Notes under the pieces: model-generated
Told to the model about the DNA's origin: nothing
The model's input: only the letters and a program-made list of their open reading frames with translations
Databases searched by the model: none
Program-made: the position numbers and the translations under genes
Assembly: GCA_022432975.1 (NCBI GenBank)
Contig: CM039502.1
Location: forward strand, 29,631,133-29,695,132
From: Begonia masoniana
Taxonomy: Eukaryota > Streptophyta > Magnoliopsida > Cucurbitales > Begoniaceae
Length of the DNA: 64,000 nt
Direction of reading: 5' to 3'
Part shown: piece by piece, positions 24,454 through 36,341 of the stretch
Layout: every line of letters starts with the position of its first letter
Numbering within the stretch: the first letter of the stretch is position 1

Positions 24454-26819
24454 TGTAGCGCCCCAAATTATATAAACTTGGTTCTTTACTCATAGCTCGA
24501 ACATAACTAAGAAACTTTGGACTAAATTTAAAACTTCGCTCGACAGTCGAAATTTGACATTTTCTAAAACCTCAAAACATTTAAAGACTTGCAGTGGAAA
24601 TCATTTGAGCAAAAATGGAGTTAAACAAAACCATAGAACAGTGCTTGAATAATTGGTTGGGATGTTAGGGAAAAATCGGTCAAAAGAAATAAAGGTTTAA
24701 ATCGCGAAATACTTTAAAAGTTGCAACGGTCAAACGCATCTGCAGCTGAGCAAAGTCAACGGAAGAGGCTGAAACAGATAGCAAAAAGACTTCTTCCGGT
24801 GACTAAACGACAAAAGCTTCAACTACATCATCTGGTAAGCTTAACACACGACATCCACCGATCACTAAACGACAAGACTTCTACTACATCATCCGGTAAG
24901 TTTAATACACGACATCCACCGATCACTAAATGACAAGACTTCTACTACATCATCCGGTAAGCTTAACACACGACATCCACCGATCACTAAACGACAAGCC
25001 TTCTACTACATCATCCGGTAAGCTTAACACACGACATCCACCTATCACTAAACGACAAGACTTCTACTACATCATCCGGTAAGCTTAACACACGACATCC
25101 ACCGATCACTGAATGACAAGCCTTCTACTACATCATCCGGTAAGCTTAACACACGACATCCACCGATGACGTCAGCCAGATGATTTCCTTCATCCGATCG
25201 ACAATCCTCACATCCACCGGTGATGTCAGCCGGATGATTTCCTTCATCCGATCGACTAACCTCACATCCACCGGTGAACTTTATTCACCTATGATAGAAC
25301 TTACAAACTTCACTCAAATAATTCAAAACAACCTGACCCCAAATAACATTTGAAATTCAACAAATAACCATTAACAAAAGAACAACATCTGTATCCTCGA
25401 CATGACTTTGAAAATGATAAACTCCAACTGCATTTAAATCACGTTTTCTTTGGCAGAGAGGAAATTCCCAAAGGTATCAAAACATCAAATAACTACTAAG
25501 ACTTCACCTACGGACAAGTGTTAAAACCAACAGAGTACTTTTATTAGAAAGTCTCAAGGGAATGTATCCAAAAATATTAAAATCACTTCTGTCATTAGAA
25601 AACTTAACATACTTAAATCAAATCATAGCTCACTGAATCTTCACTTCTTCAAACACCAATTAATCCGCCTCATCAGTATACCAAATCGAGGCAGGGAAGT
25701 GCTCCTCCAACTTCACCTATTCTTCAGCGAACTCAGTAAACACACCTGCTGTCACTTCTTCACCTACATCACAAAACTCATATATTAGCCTAATGCTAAG
25801 TAAGTAAAGCAGTAATGAAATGAAATGCTGATATCTGAATTCCTAAACATGCAATTTCTACTTTCTCATCTCAGTTGTCGTTTATCGTTTCTGTTCAGAT
25901 CCCCCTGTGAAATTGGGAGTTGGATCAATTCTCCCAAAGTATAAATATCCACTGACTCATTAAGGGGCGGATTATTTCTCTTAACAGTAATCTGATTCAC
26001 ATAGCTGTTTCCGATCCCCCTGTAAAATTGGGAGTTGGATCAACTCTCTCAAAGTATAAATATCCACTGTCTCATTAAGGGGCGGATTATTTCCCTTAAC
26101 AGTAAATCTGTTTCGTATAGCTGTTTCATTATGTTCATTCCTTATCATGCCAACATGCATTCAAATTCATTTTCATATACTTTTAAAACATGATGCATAA
26201 CATACGGACACATTCAAATAAACATATTCCTAATGTTTTGTGATGTAGGCCCGAAGGCGCAAGCAAACTTCACTTACCTGGTCTCCTAGAAATCGCTCGG
26301 TTTCAACTACTTTGGAAGCCCTGTTCACCTAATGTCATAAACAAAATATCATTCAGATCTTCACTAAACCTCATCCTACACCATTCACAAACCTAAGGAG
26401 CTAGTTTAGAAGTTCGGATCATCGCACATTCTTGATTCAACACTAACCCGAACTTAACTCACTCACAGCATTCTCAAAAATACACTCATTGCACTCTCTC
26501 TGCTATCTAGCCACTAAATCTCAAGAAAACGAAGGGAAAACTTACCTAGTTTGAGGAAATGGAGATCGGAGGGGAAAATCACCTGGAGCCCTGTTGAGCT
26601 TGAGCTGAATACAGAGAAGGAAAAATGAAGGAACAGTGGCAGCTAAACCTCAGTAAACCTTTCCTTAAATACGTTATCCACAATAAATTTCAATTTACCA
26701 TTTTATCCTTACTCGTTCACTTAATAACCTAATCACTAAATCACTCAAATTTCAAATTTATATTAAAACATTCTCTATAAATGGAAAGGCAAATCGGTTA
26801 ATAGACACCGAGTGATACA
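24454..26819 (-). repeat. 5' LTR of element C (family 2)
   Basis: 2366 bp. Minus-strand candidate introns: 26545-26329 (donor CTAG/GTAAGTT, acceptor ATTAG/GTGAAC) and 26277-25764 (514 bp, donor CCAG/GTAAGTG, acceptor GATGTAG/GTGAAG). The 47-nt tail after the second acceptor ends in a stop (GEEVTAGVFTEFAEE). Exon 2 of this copy has an in-frame TGA. Tandem array 24829-25165. Confidence 0.92.
24829..25165 (-). repeat. 61-bp tandem array, about 5 copies, in the 5' LTR of element C
   Basis: Same unit as at 16850-18103, with more base changes between units (for example TTTAATACACG, CACTGAATGAC). It is the short partner of an array that has about 20 copies in the other LTR. Confidence 0.92.
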
Positions 26820-28096
26820 TAAGGAAACCAGGTAAGTGAATATGTAGGATTCCTGGCCATTAGGGCCCTACATCATAAGGATGCTAGGTAGAAACTGATT
26901 CGATGATTAGAAGTTATTTAAGCTATTGTCTGTTACTTATGTTAATGTTTGTTTTAAGTTAGTAAGATGGTTTGTACTTGGATGATTCACGGATGTTTGA
27001 GAACTATGTTATGTGATGTTCTGTTAGAGTCTATGAAGTCAACTGTCTAGTATGATATATTTCATAGTCCGATGATTTAAGAACATTCATGTCATGCATC
27101 ATGATTTACTCCTCAAGCATATGAAAATGATTTATGAGCATGTTTTCTCCATGAACAAGATATGAAAATGAATATAAAAACGATCCCATACAACATGATT
27201 AAGTGAGGGTTTGGGGCGGGTTGACGTATGCCACAGTCCAAAGAGGGACCATGAAAATGACCCGAAAGGGAATATGATCAAAATCACTGTCAACCCCCCG
27301 TTTACGGCACAAATCCTCCCTTAATCCATATGATGAAAACGATGAACAGAAACAAGAATGATAAATGATCAAGAACATGTTTTTCTCAACTGTATATTCA
27401 TGAATACATGTTAGTTTGCATTCCTTACTAAGCATTAGGCTTATAGTTTAAACCTCATGATGTAGGTGACGAGTTTTCAGGTGAGGATCTCAAAGTTAAT
27501 GAGGATGTTTAAGCTCGATTGCTGGAAGGTGCTCAGGGTGGAGATTTGTGGCTGGCATGCGATATTGACCCGCGGTTATGCTCACATTAAGTCAGTAAGA
27601 TTTATGAAAGACTGAAGTCTGTGTAGGATGAGATTTCTTTTTACATCATTGGGATGTTGGAATTTGTCTATTTGATCTTTGAGTTCGAGGAATGATTTAA
27701 GTTTATAGAATGATCTGTTTAATTAAGTCTTCCGCTTCACGTATCTTGAATGAGTCTATGATTTTTATTCGTTTAAAGTTTATTTCTATCAAGTTGAAAT
27801 TTATGAGAGTCGGGTATCTTTCAGTTGGTTGAAGTTGCTTGATGATTATCGTGTTTTACTACTGAGTGATAGGAGTCGGATAAGTGTATCATCCGGCTGA
27901 CGTCATCGGCGGATGTCGAATGATAGAAGTTGAACGATTGAGTCTTCCGGCTGACGTCATCGGATGATGTCGAGTGTTTACTCACCGGATGATGTAAGTA
28001 AAGTATTTAGTCGTTTGTTCACCAGATGAAGTCTCCTGTCGGATGAGGTAAGTAAGTCACGTGCATTGCACATGTCCACCGGATGATGCCCATGTC

Positions 28097-29213
28097 TACC
28101 GGGCGATGTAGGTGTTTTCTTTACCGGATGATATAAGTAATGTTTTGTCGTTTAGTGACCGGGCGATGTAGGTGTTTTCTTTACCGGATGATATAAGTAA
28201 TGTTTTGTCGTAGTCGTTTAGTGACCGGGCGATGTAGGTGTTTTCTTTACCGGATGATATAAGTAATGTTTTGTCGTTTAGTGACCGGGCGATGTAGGTG
28301 TTTTCTTTACCGGATGATATAAGTAATGTTTTGTCGTTTAGTGACCGGGCGATGTAGGTGTTTTCTTTACCGGATGATATAAGTAATGTTTTGTCGTTTA
28401 GTGACCGGGCGATGTAGGTGTTTTCTTTACCGGATGATATAAGTAATGTTTTGTCGTTTAGTGACCGGGCGATGTAGGTGTTTTCTTTACCGGATGATAT
28501 AAGTAATGTTTTGTCGTTTAGTGACCGGGCGATGTAGGTGTTTTCTTTACCGGATGATATAAGTAATGTTTTGTCGTTTAGTGACCGGGCGATGTAGGTG
28601 TTTTCTTTACCGGATGATATAAGTAATGTTTTGTCGTTTAGTGACCGGGCGATGTAGGTGTTTTCTTTACCGGATGATATAAGTAATGTTTTGTCGTTTA
28701 GTGACCGGGCGATGTAGGTGTTTTCTTTACCGGATGATATAAGTAATGTTTTGTCGTTTAGTGACCGGGCGATGTAGGTGTTTTCTTTACCGGATGATAT
28801 AAGTAATGTTTTGTCGTTTAGTGACCGGGCGATGTAGGTGTTTTCTTTACCGGATGATATAAGTAATGTTTTGTCGTTTAGTGACCGGGCGATGTAGGTG
28901 TTTTCTTTACCGGATGATATAAGTAATGTTTTGTCGTTTAGTGACCGGGCGATGTAGGTGTTTTCTTTACCGGATGATATAAGTAATGTTTTGTCGTTTA
29001 GTGACCGGGCGATGTAGGTGTTTTCTTTACCGGATGATATAAGTAATGTTTTGTCGTTTAGTGACCGGGCGATGTAGGTGTTTTCTTTACCGGATGATAT
29101 AAGTAATGTTTTGTCGTTTAGTGACCGGGCGATGTAGGTGTTTTCTTTACCGGATGATATAAGTAATGTTTTGTCGTTTAGTGACCGGGCGATGTAGGTG
29201 TTTTCTTTACCGG
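28097..29213 (+). repeat. 60-bp tandem array, about 18 copies, in the 3' LTR of element B
   Basis: Unit contains GTGACCGGGCGATGTAGGTG and TTTACCGGATGATATAAG, then TAATGTTTTGTCGTTTA. From 28261 on, sixteen successive units have the same period and look identical base for base. One earlier unit has a 6-bp insert (TAGTCG, near 28210). The 5' LTR has two copies. The identity implies recent expansion or homogenisation. Confidence 0.95.
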
Positions 29214-29445
29214 TGACGAGCGATGTTTTAATTAGACACGTGAAATGCTCATGTCCGCCGGCAGATGTGTAATGTATTTCATTGCTGGGCGATGCCTAAT
29301 GAATCAAGTGTGATGTCTTGAACTAAGTTATGATTTAAAAGAAAAATATAGAAAAATAAAAAGGGAGAGAACAAAGGAATGTAAGGATATATGGTCAATT
29401 CTGAAAGAGTCATGGTTTAGTTTCAGCCCTACTGGGGTCGTTACA

Positions 29446-29647
29446 AAACTTGTAAATAGAAGAATGAAGACTCATGAAGACCACTGAATCTGCAAAATTG
29501 CAACGAAGTAGTGTCAAATCAAAACTTGATATTCTCTTCCCTCAATTGATCACTCACCTCTCCTAACTCATTAACTTGTGATTGTATGCATTGAGAGTGT
29601 GTGAGATTTGTGTTCATCAATATTTTGATCTCATTACTATTTGTGAA
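29446..29647 (+). mobile_element. SIRE-like LTR, piece 3
   Basis: Starts with the AAACT target duplication of element B and continues TGTAAATAGAAGAATGAAG, matching 6190-6390. Ends with TTTGTGAA, the hAT target site. Confidence 0.65.
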
Positions 29648-30634
29648 TAGGGGTGGGCATGGTCCGGTGAGGTTGCATTCTGAGCCAGAATCGGACCGGA
29701 TCGTAGGATTCAGGATTTTTTTTCCCGAATCCCATAACCGGACCGAAATTTTTGGTCTGGTCCCGGTTTCTCTCACCAAATTTTTTTTACAGTAAATTAC
29801 AATACAAAAAATTAAAATTTCTTCTAAGGACAAGTTATATACAATCAAACTATTTCTTACAAAGAATTAAAAGACTACAAATGATAAACAATAAAGAGAA
29901 GAGAAACTTTGATTTCCATCCACGGAGAAACACACATATTATAAAAAATTCAACTCTGTTCTTGGAGCTTCTTCCACGGAGAAGAGTGAAAAATTCCAAA
30001 AACTCTATTTTTAACCGCTCAAACAAATAGACAGAATGAATCACCATGGTAGCCCAATGAAAACGATGACTATTCATTCAATTGCAGAACTAACGACAAA
30101 TAGCAATTAAAAGACATCCTCCACACATCAAATTTGTGAAACAAAAATTTTGAATTGTAAAATCTCCTTTGCCTTTTATTTGCATAGGTTGTTGCCGCGA
30201 GACAAAAGTCAAAAAGCTAGACAAACCTTAGTTTTGCCACGAGTAGCTTCTTGCCAAGGAGAGCTGAGGAGAATCGAGGACTCCTGCGCGTGCGTGAGGC
30301 AGCGCAGAGCTGAGATCTGAGGAGTGAGGCGAGCAGTAGAGGCCAAAGAGCACGGGCTGAGCGCTGAGGAGGCTGACAGCCGACGGGCGACGAGACTCGA
30401 GAGAGGAGAAAGAAATTGAAGGTTAGAGATTTGTATAAGACTGAAACTCTGAGCCTTCTTCCCTCTTCAGCCGAGCCTTAAATAGTTAAATGACTATTGA
30501 ATTAAAGTTTCAGTCCAATCCAGGATTTCGAGAAATTTTGGACCTGGACCGAGAACCGGACCATTTTCCACGGGAATTCTATTTTTAGGACCGAAACTGG
30601 ATCAAAATCGGTGGTCCAGTCCTGCTCACCCTTA
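29648..30634. mobile_element. hAT-like non-autonomous element 1
   Basis: 987 bp, with termini TAGGGGTGGGCA and TGCTCACCCTTA (imperfect inverted repeats) and a perfect 8-bp target duplication TTTGTGAA (29640-29647 and 30635-30642), the signature of hAT transposons. Flanking LTR sequence joins across it (compare 6385-6400). Both ends carry GGTCCGGT/ACCGGACC words. The middle (30230-30410) is GC- and GA-rich. No transposase. Open frames inside (29519-30077) are not gene-like. Confidence 0.8.
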
Positions 30635-30990
30635 TTTGTGAACGTGTAAAAGGAGACACCCTAAAGAAGAGTCTTATAAGACATTGATTGACGCCCAAAA
30701 AATCAATCAAGTAAACTCAAGAAGTTGAGATTGGGAGGAATCTTCAAAGAGAAGCCTTGAAGCCGGACGTAGACAATATTGGTCGAACCCCGTTAACAAC
30801 TCGGTTGCATCTCTTCTCTCTAAACTATTTAAAATTTTCTCACTATAAGTTTTAACTCTGAAAAATTAATTTTATTGGTTAAGAATATCACTAAATTTAA
30901 TCTTGTACCAATTAGTAAGCTATTTACGAAAAAATTGTTCATAACCTAATTAACTTTCTCTCTCTCTCTCTCAGGTTATTTTCAATCGTA
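30635..30990 (+). mobile_element. SIRE-like LTR, piece 4
   Basis: Matches 6390-6690 (GAGTGAACTCAAGAAGTTGAG-type text, TTGGTTGAGAATAT). A CT dinucleotide run lies at about 30957-30974. The LTR end is uncertain. Confidence 0.55.
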
Positions 30991-32757
30991 CACAAGTTTC
31001 ATAAAAGTTTAACCTTTCGCTAAGATTTTTAAAGAAATTAATATAAAGCAATAATATTACTAGTCAAGTCTATTCCTGAGTCGGCAATAAAAAGTCCTCC
31101 TGGTTAAATCCTTAAAAAGATGTCATTGGGGTGAGTCGACTAAACTCAATAGGGATGTATTTCTTATTCTATGCTCTCATGTTCAATTTAACAATTTAAA
31201 TATCCGAATAAAAATAGAGTCACCTTCGGTCTTTATGTGTATCATGTATTATGCAATGAAATGAAAACAATGATATCAAGCAATGGCCAACGTCATATAC
31301 AAAATCATGATCAGGTTTAGGATTTTGCGTAGATAGACACAGCACAATCAGTCGTCTCGTGCTCTAGTTAAAATAAATTTTTCATGAACGAAAAATGACA
31401 TATTGAATAAAATGAAGTGCTAACGATGGATTTATCAATTTTTCTTATAAAATAATATAATTATTTAAAATATGAAAAAATAAATCTCCGACCCATGGTG
31501 GACCTACCACTATCCAAGCTCAATAAGTCTAAGTCCATGGTTCAAGAGTCCAAAATTTAGCTAAATTATTGGACACCTAATCAAGAATAAAATCGTAAAT
31601 TTTTGGGTAAAAATTTATCTATTAAATTCTCAATTTTTCCTTTCCTTAATAATTCATTTATGATTGGGTAATTTTATCCATTCAATTCGCAATTTTTTTC
31701 TTAAAATAATCTACATTTAATTGAAAAAAAAATTTATCAAAATTTGAGCTAAAAATAGACTTAAAGCTGAAGCCTACAAAAGCTAGACTGCGGCCCAAAG
31801 AAAGCCCAGGATCGCGGCTAATAAAGGTCCAACCCGCGAGTTGACCCACAGTCAAAACCTTGACCCGACCTTCGGCCAAGCGGGTCAGTGTCGTCTTCTT
31901 CAACAACGTTGTCGAGTTTGCCAAAATCTTCGGCCTTCCAACCTACCACCGATTCAACAACTCTATTAATCCCATCGAAAAAGAAACACTCAAATCGAAA
32001 ATTTTATAGGCACAACAGAGAACAAAGGTTGGATTTTTTTAACTTCTGTCGATCGATACCTTCGATCACTAGAGTTCTCTCTTGGCCCCGCCAGGTTCGT
32101 CGTTCACTCCTCTGCCGGACTCGCACAGGAAACCATCTAACAATACACAATTATTGATTATAAACATGAAGCAAAGGTTCTGCAGAAAAGAAAAATCGAG
32201 TTTCACTCCTTAACACAGACTTCGATTTTTCGCTCTTTGCAACCTCCAGTCGATACAGAACAACCCAAAGTTTCTCCCTCCTCGAATCCACTCTAAAAGC
32301 ATACCAACTATTTCATCCAACAGAGAAGAATCTTTTCATAAATTACCGACCGAAATAGCACCACAGAGGGAAAGAAGTTGACTTACCCATATCGACTTTC
32401 TCCTGATTCAAAGCCAGAACCAAATCGTTCAAAATGTTCCACTGCAAATCACTGAGGACTCCACAATTGCAAGAGAAAATTTCAAGGAAAGAGAGCGAAG
32501 CTCTCTATTTTTTTTTTTTTTTTTTTTTTCCAACGGGGAAAGACGAGAAAATCTTTCCCTACGACCACAAGGAGAGGAGAGGAATCCAACTTTCCTTCTT
32601 TGCTCCTTCAACACTTGAAAACTCCTTTACAACTCTAGGAAAGAAAAAGGGAACGGAGGAGTAAATTGGGAGGAAATCTCTCCACCTCCACGATATTCTT
32701 AATCAGGTGGAGAGAAAATTAATATAAATAAATAAATGTGGAAAATTACCTTATTTG
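30991..32757. other. Unclassified repeat-like stretch, no gene supported
   Basis: About 1.8 kb. Left part AT-rich with CTGAGTCGGCAATAAAAAG and GGGGTGAGTCGACTAAAC. Right part (31870-32700) is more GC-rich and, on the minus strand, pyrimidine-rich like the first exons of the LTRs here. Contains a run of about 20 T at 32510-32530. An open frame at 31888-32157 matches nothing I recognise. Possibly a decayed LTR. I found no paired ends. Confidence 0.35.
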
Positions 32758-34238
32758 ACTCACCGGTAACAACAAAGACAATGAAATGTTTTCATTGTGA
32801 GGAGCCAGAACATATAAAAAAGAGTCGCAGAGTATGGAAGAAAGAACAATTTGAAGGATAAGATAGTGAGTATGATAATGACACAGAGACTATTGCAGCT
32901 CCTGTTGATGGGAATGTGATTACAGCCTATGATGAAGATTGTGTTAATTTGACACTTCAATTGTGTATTATTGATTCTGGTATTTCATATGTTATGTTAC
33001 ATAGTGAATGCTTCTCATCCTACACTAATACTGATTATGGTCAAGTAAAAAAAGAAACTGATGGTGCGCCAAAGATTATTGGAAATTAAACTAGAAACCA
33101 ATTTAGGCTGCAAGTTGATATTGAGAGATGTTAGACATGTTTCAGATATCCGGGTGAATTTGATAGTTACTTGTAAGCTCGATTTCATCATTTATTTTGG
33201 TAATGACAAATGGAAGCTCACAGAAGGTTCCCTAGTTATAGCCAAAGTAAACAAGACTTAATTTTTACTATATATAGAAAATGTTGTGAAAAGAAGAAAC
33301 AAATATCATCGAGAAGTCAAATGATATTGAGCTTTGGCATAAGTGGTTTGGTCAGATTAGTGACAATGGATTTCATACACTTGTCAAGAAGCAGTTTTTG
33401 TCTGGTTTTAACTGCTCGAATTGAAGACTTGTGTGCATTGTTTCTCTAAAAAATCCTACAATGTTGCGTTTCAGAGTAGTTACCACTTCAGAAGACATCA
33501 CATTCTTGATTTGATTGATACATATGTCTATAGTATGCAAGATAAGACATCCGGTGATGCATACTATTTTGTTATATTTATTGACAAACACTCACAAAAG
33601 ATTGTTTTTATCATGAAAACAAAATATCAATTATTAGAAATTTTCAAAGAATTTCATGTAATAGTATAGAGAGAGACTGGAACAAAACTTAAATGTATCA
33701 GAGTTGATAATGGTGGTGAGTGTAGAGGGTCCTTTGAAAAATATTGTAAGAGCCATGATATTAAATTTGAGAAGAATGTGTCAATCTTTGTGAGAATGGA
33801 GTGATAGAGAGAATAAATAGAACAATTCAAGAAATAACGAAATATTGATGTCAAGTTATCTAAACTTTTTTTATGTGAATCTTTAAGGATTGCAATCGAC
33901 TTGATTAACATTTCTCCTTTAACTCTATTAGATGGTGATTTTCATAAACGAGTTTAGACAAGGAAAAATGTTTCTTACAAGCACTTAAGAGTGTTTGGGT
34001 GCAGTGCCTATGTTCATGTTCTTAAAGATGAACAATCCAAGTTGAATGATAAAGCCAAAAAATGTATTTTTTTTAGTTATTCACATGATGAGTTTGGATA
34101 TAGATTTGAGATAAGTTACTAAAGAGATAGTAAGAAGCAAAGATATTATTTTATTGGAAGATCCGTTAGTTGAGACTCATAAGGCAAAGATATCTCACTC
34201 AGGTCTGGAATTTCCAGTTAGTTTGAATCAAGTTACTA

Positions 34239-35318
34239 GGGGTGAGCAACAACTGGTCCGGTCCGGTTTTAAGGAAGATTGGGACCAGAATAATAAAATT
34301 CAGTTTTTAATTTTTAAGACCGGGACTGTTTTAATTTTTTTAAGAAACGGACAAGAATTTCGGTTCCGGTTCTGGTCTGGTTCCGGTTTTCCCATTTCAT
34401 TTTTTTTTAAATTCCAAACTAAAATAATAAATAATATAATAGTTTAATTCAATATAAAAAATGTATAAAAATTTAATAGAACAACACACACACACAATGG
34501 GAACAATATGAATCAAACACACAAACATCAACAATGCACACTGGCAGTGTGCAAAAATCGAAAAAATACACTGCACACAAAAATGAACTAATGCACACTG
34601 CACATAAACATCAACTAAGACAGTTTTAAGAAAGTAGAGTAAGAAAAGAATCCTTCGTGAAAGGCTGAAAGCTAAATTCCCCATCTGAATCCAATCTGTA
34701 TCAACGTTATCTTCAACTGCTTGTGAATGAGGATCATAAATGAAAAATTTAGCTAAAATCAGATTTTAAAGATTCGACTTCCGACAAAGGTAAGTAGCTT
34801 ACGGTAAGCTGCTTACCTTCGTCAGAAGTCAGTGACTTCGTCTAAGTCAGAAGTCGGCGACTTCATCGAAGTCGGAAGTCGGCAACTGCGAACTGTGAAG
34901 TGCGAGCAGAGAGTGGTTGGGCGTCGGGCATTGGGCGACTGCGAACTGTGAAGTGCGAGCAGAGAGACAGACTCCGAACTGCGACTGTGCAAGCAGAGAG
35001 AGACAGACAGTGGCTGCCGGCTGGGTTGGGCGCTGGGCGACGGGCGTAGGGTTCGCACTTCGCCGTTCGATTGTCCAGCGATGATTCTGAAGACTGAAGT
35101 GAAGAGAGCGAGGCGAGCGAGCCACAGCCAGGTTTTCACTTAATTTGGTTCGATTTTTTCGGGTTTGTCTCACTAAACCCGAAAACTGAAACGAATTTTT
35201 CGGTTCGCCTACAAAAAAACTGAATTTTGATTTTTTTAAGTGCAAAATTACCTGGAACCGGACCAAATTTTTGGTTCTGATCCGGTTCTTCGGTCCAGTT
35301 CAGTTTTTGCTCACCCCT
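34239..35318. mobile_element. hAT-like non-autonomous element 2
   Basis: Termini (T)AGGGGTGAGCA and TGCTCACCCCT(A), perfect inverted repeats, inserted in the copia integrase/RT linker. AGTTACTA flanks it at 34231-34238 and 35319-35326. Because the repeat ends overlap the target, the exact target length (5 to 8 bp) is ambiguous. GGTCCGGTCCGGTTT near the left end and ACCGGACC/TCCGGTTCTTCGG near the right end, like element 1. No transposase. Internal tandem words (AACTGCGAACTGTGAAGTGCGAGCAG-type) at 34880-35000. Confidence 0.75.
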
Positions 35319-36320
35319 AGTTACTACACCTTCAGTAATAGAGAATTTTGAAGGAGTGAGAGTGTAACACCCGGTATTTTTGCCATGTAGTAGTTTTCCC
35401 CGATCATTTAATCGGGATTATTATTATATTAATACAAAGGAGTGTTTTGGTGGAACTGTTGGAATAATTGTGGAGAACTAAACAAAACATTAAGTCTAAA
35501 ATGCATGGGAAGGCAATTTGGAGAGAAATTAAGGTTGGTGGGAGTGAGCCAATAGTTGAATGACATCTGGCGACTTGATGAAGAAGCTAAGTCTTCCTCC
35601 TACGTGAAACCCTCACTTCTCATCTGTTTCTTCCCACTGCTCTTTGTTTTCTCTTCCTGGCGATTTTGACAAAGCACCAACACTTTGTTTCCTCGTTTTT
35701 CTTCTGTTTCCTTCAACCAAGGTAATAATCTACGGAAGTTATTGATTTTGGATAAGTTTAATGCGAGTTTTCACTGGGGTTTAGGGTTATTAATTCTGTG
35801 AAAACTCACTGTTTTGAATGAAAATACGTTAGTGTGTTTTCCTAATGAGTTGAAATGAGCTTGCTGCATATTCTACAAGTTATTTGTTAGCATTTGCAGC
35901 TTGTTTAATTTCTCTACATTTCAGCAACAGATCCGAGCGTTCCAGGGACATTCGAGCATTCTACACTGCAGCAAACAGGTAAGTTCATAACTGTAGGTTG
36001 GCCCTTAAGGCCCTACATCACGGAGGTACTAGGTTTCCTGTTCTGTCGGGTTGTTTTTGTGTAGAAAGGATTATAGTTTATGTTCTGAAATGTCTGGCTT
36101 CGATTTACCTTCTGTTGTCTTATTTCTGCTGTGTGCCTGTTTAAGTTCAAGCACCGTTCATGCATACACGTTTTCTCTGAAAGACATGCAAATGTTTTCT
36201 GTACACTGTTTGAAACTAAACAAGATAAAATCCGACTGAAATGTACCAGGTTAAGTGCGAGACGGGGACTGGCCCCTGAACTGTTTACTGTACTGTATCC
36301 CTGAATGTGCCTGATAGTGC

Positions 36321-36341
36321 ACCCCCCCCCCCCTCCCCCAC
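36321..36341. repeat. Poly-C tract
   Basis: CACCCCCCCCCC then CCCTCCCCCAC within the candidate intron 2 of the family-3 solo LTR. Confidence 0.9.

Larger units (their letters stand above)
16584..26819 (-). mobile_element. Element C: full-length Tekay-like Ty3/gypsy retrotransposon (family 2)
   Basis: Inserted in the 3' LTR of element B with a perfect target duplication TAAGG (16579-16583 and 26820-26824). 10,236 bp, read on the minus strand. Left LTR is the element's 3' LTR, right LTR its 5' LTR. Younger than B by nesting. Left flank starts TGTAGCGCCCC, right flank ends GTGATACA. Confidence 0.93.
9007..29445 (+). mobile_element. Element B: full-length Tekay-like Ty3/gypsy retrotransposon (family 1)
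   Basis: LTR-PBS-gag-pol-PPT-LTR on the plus strand, flanked by a perfect 5-bp target duplication AAACT (9002-9006 and 29446-29450). Both LTRs begin TGTAACACCCGAC and end GTTACA or ATTACA. The 3' LTR is interrupted at 16583/26820 by full-length element C. Without C and its duplicated target the element is about 10.2 kb. It is integrated into the SIRE-like LTR. The gag-pol frame has decayed, while the LTRs remain highly similar outside their tandem arrays. Confidence 0.93.
15908..29445 (+). repeat. 3' LTR of element B, split by element C
   Basis: Pieces 15908-16583 and 26820-29445. Removing C and one copy of its TAAGG target restores a continuous match to the 5' LTR (9626-9680 spans the junction). 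Combined length is about 3.3 kb against 2.28 kb for the 5' LTR. The excess is almost all extra copies of the 60-bp repeat. The candidate intron 2 starts at about 26832, with its GATGTAG acceptor near 27465. Confidence 0.92.

Noticed and set aside
31888..32157. 89-codon plus-strand frame starting MSSSSTT
   Set aside because: Short, low-complexity start, no motif, in an unclassified repeat-like stretch. Could be captured host sequence, but nothing supports a gene.
34822..35266. 105- and 139-codon minus-strand frames rich in Ser, Arg and Pro
   Set aside because: Lie in the GC-rich centre of a hAT-like element, overlap each other in two frames and match no domain.
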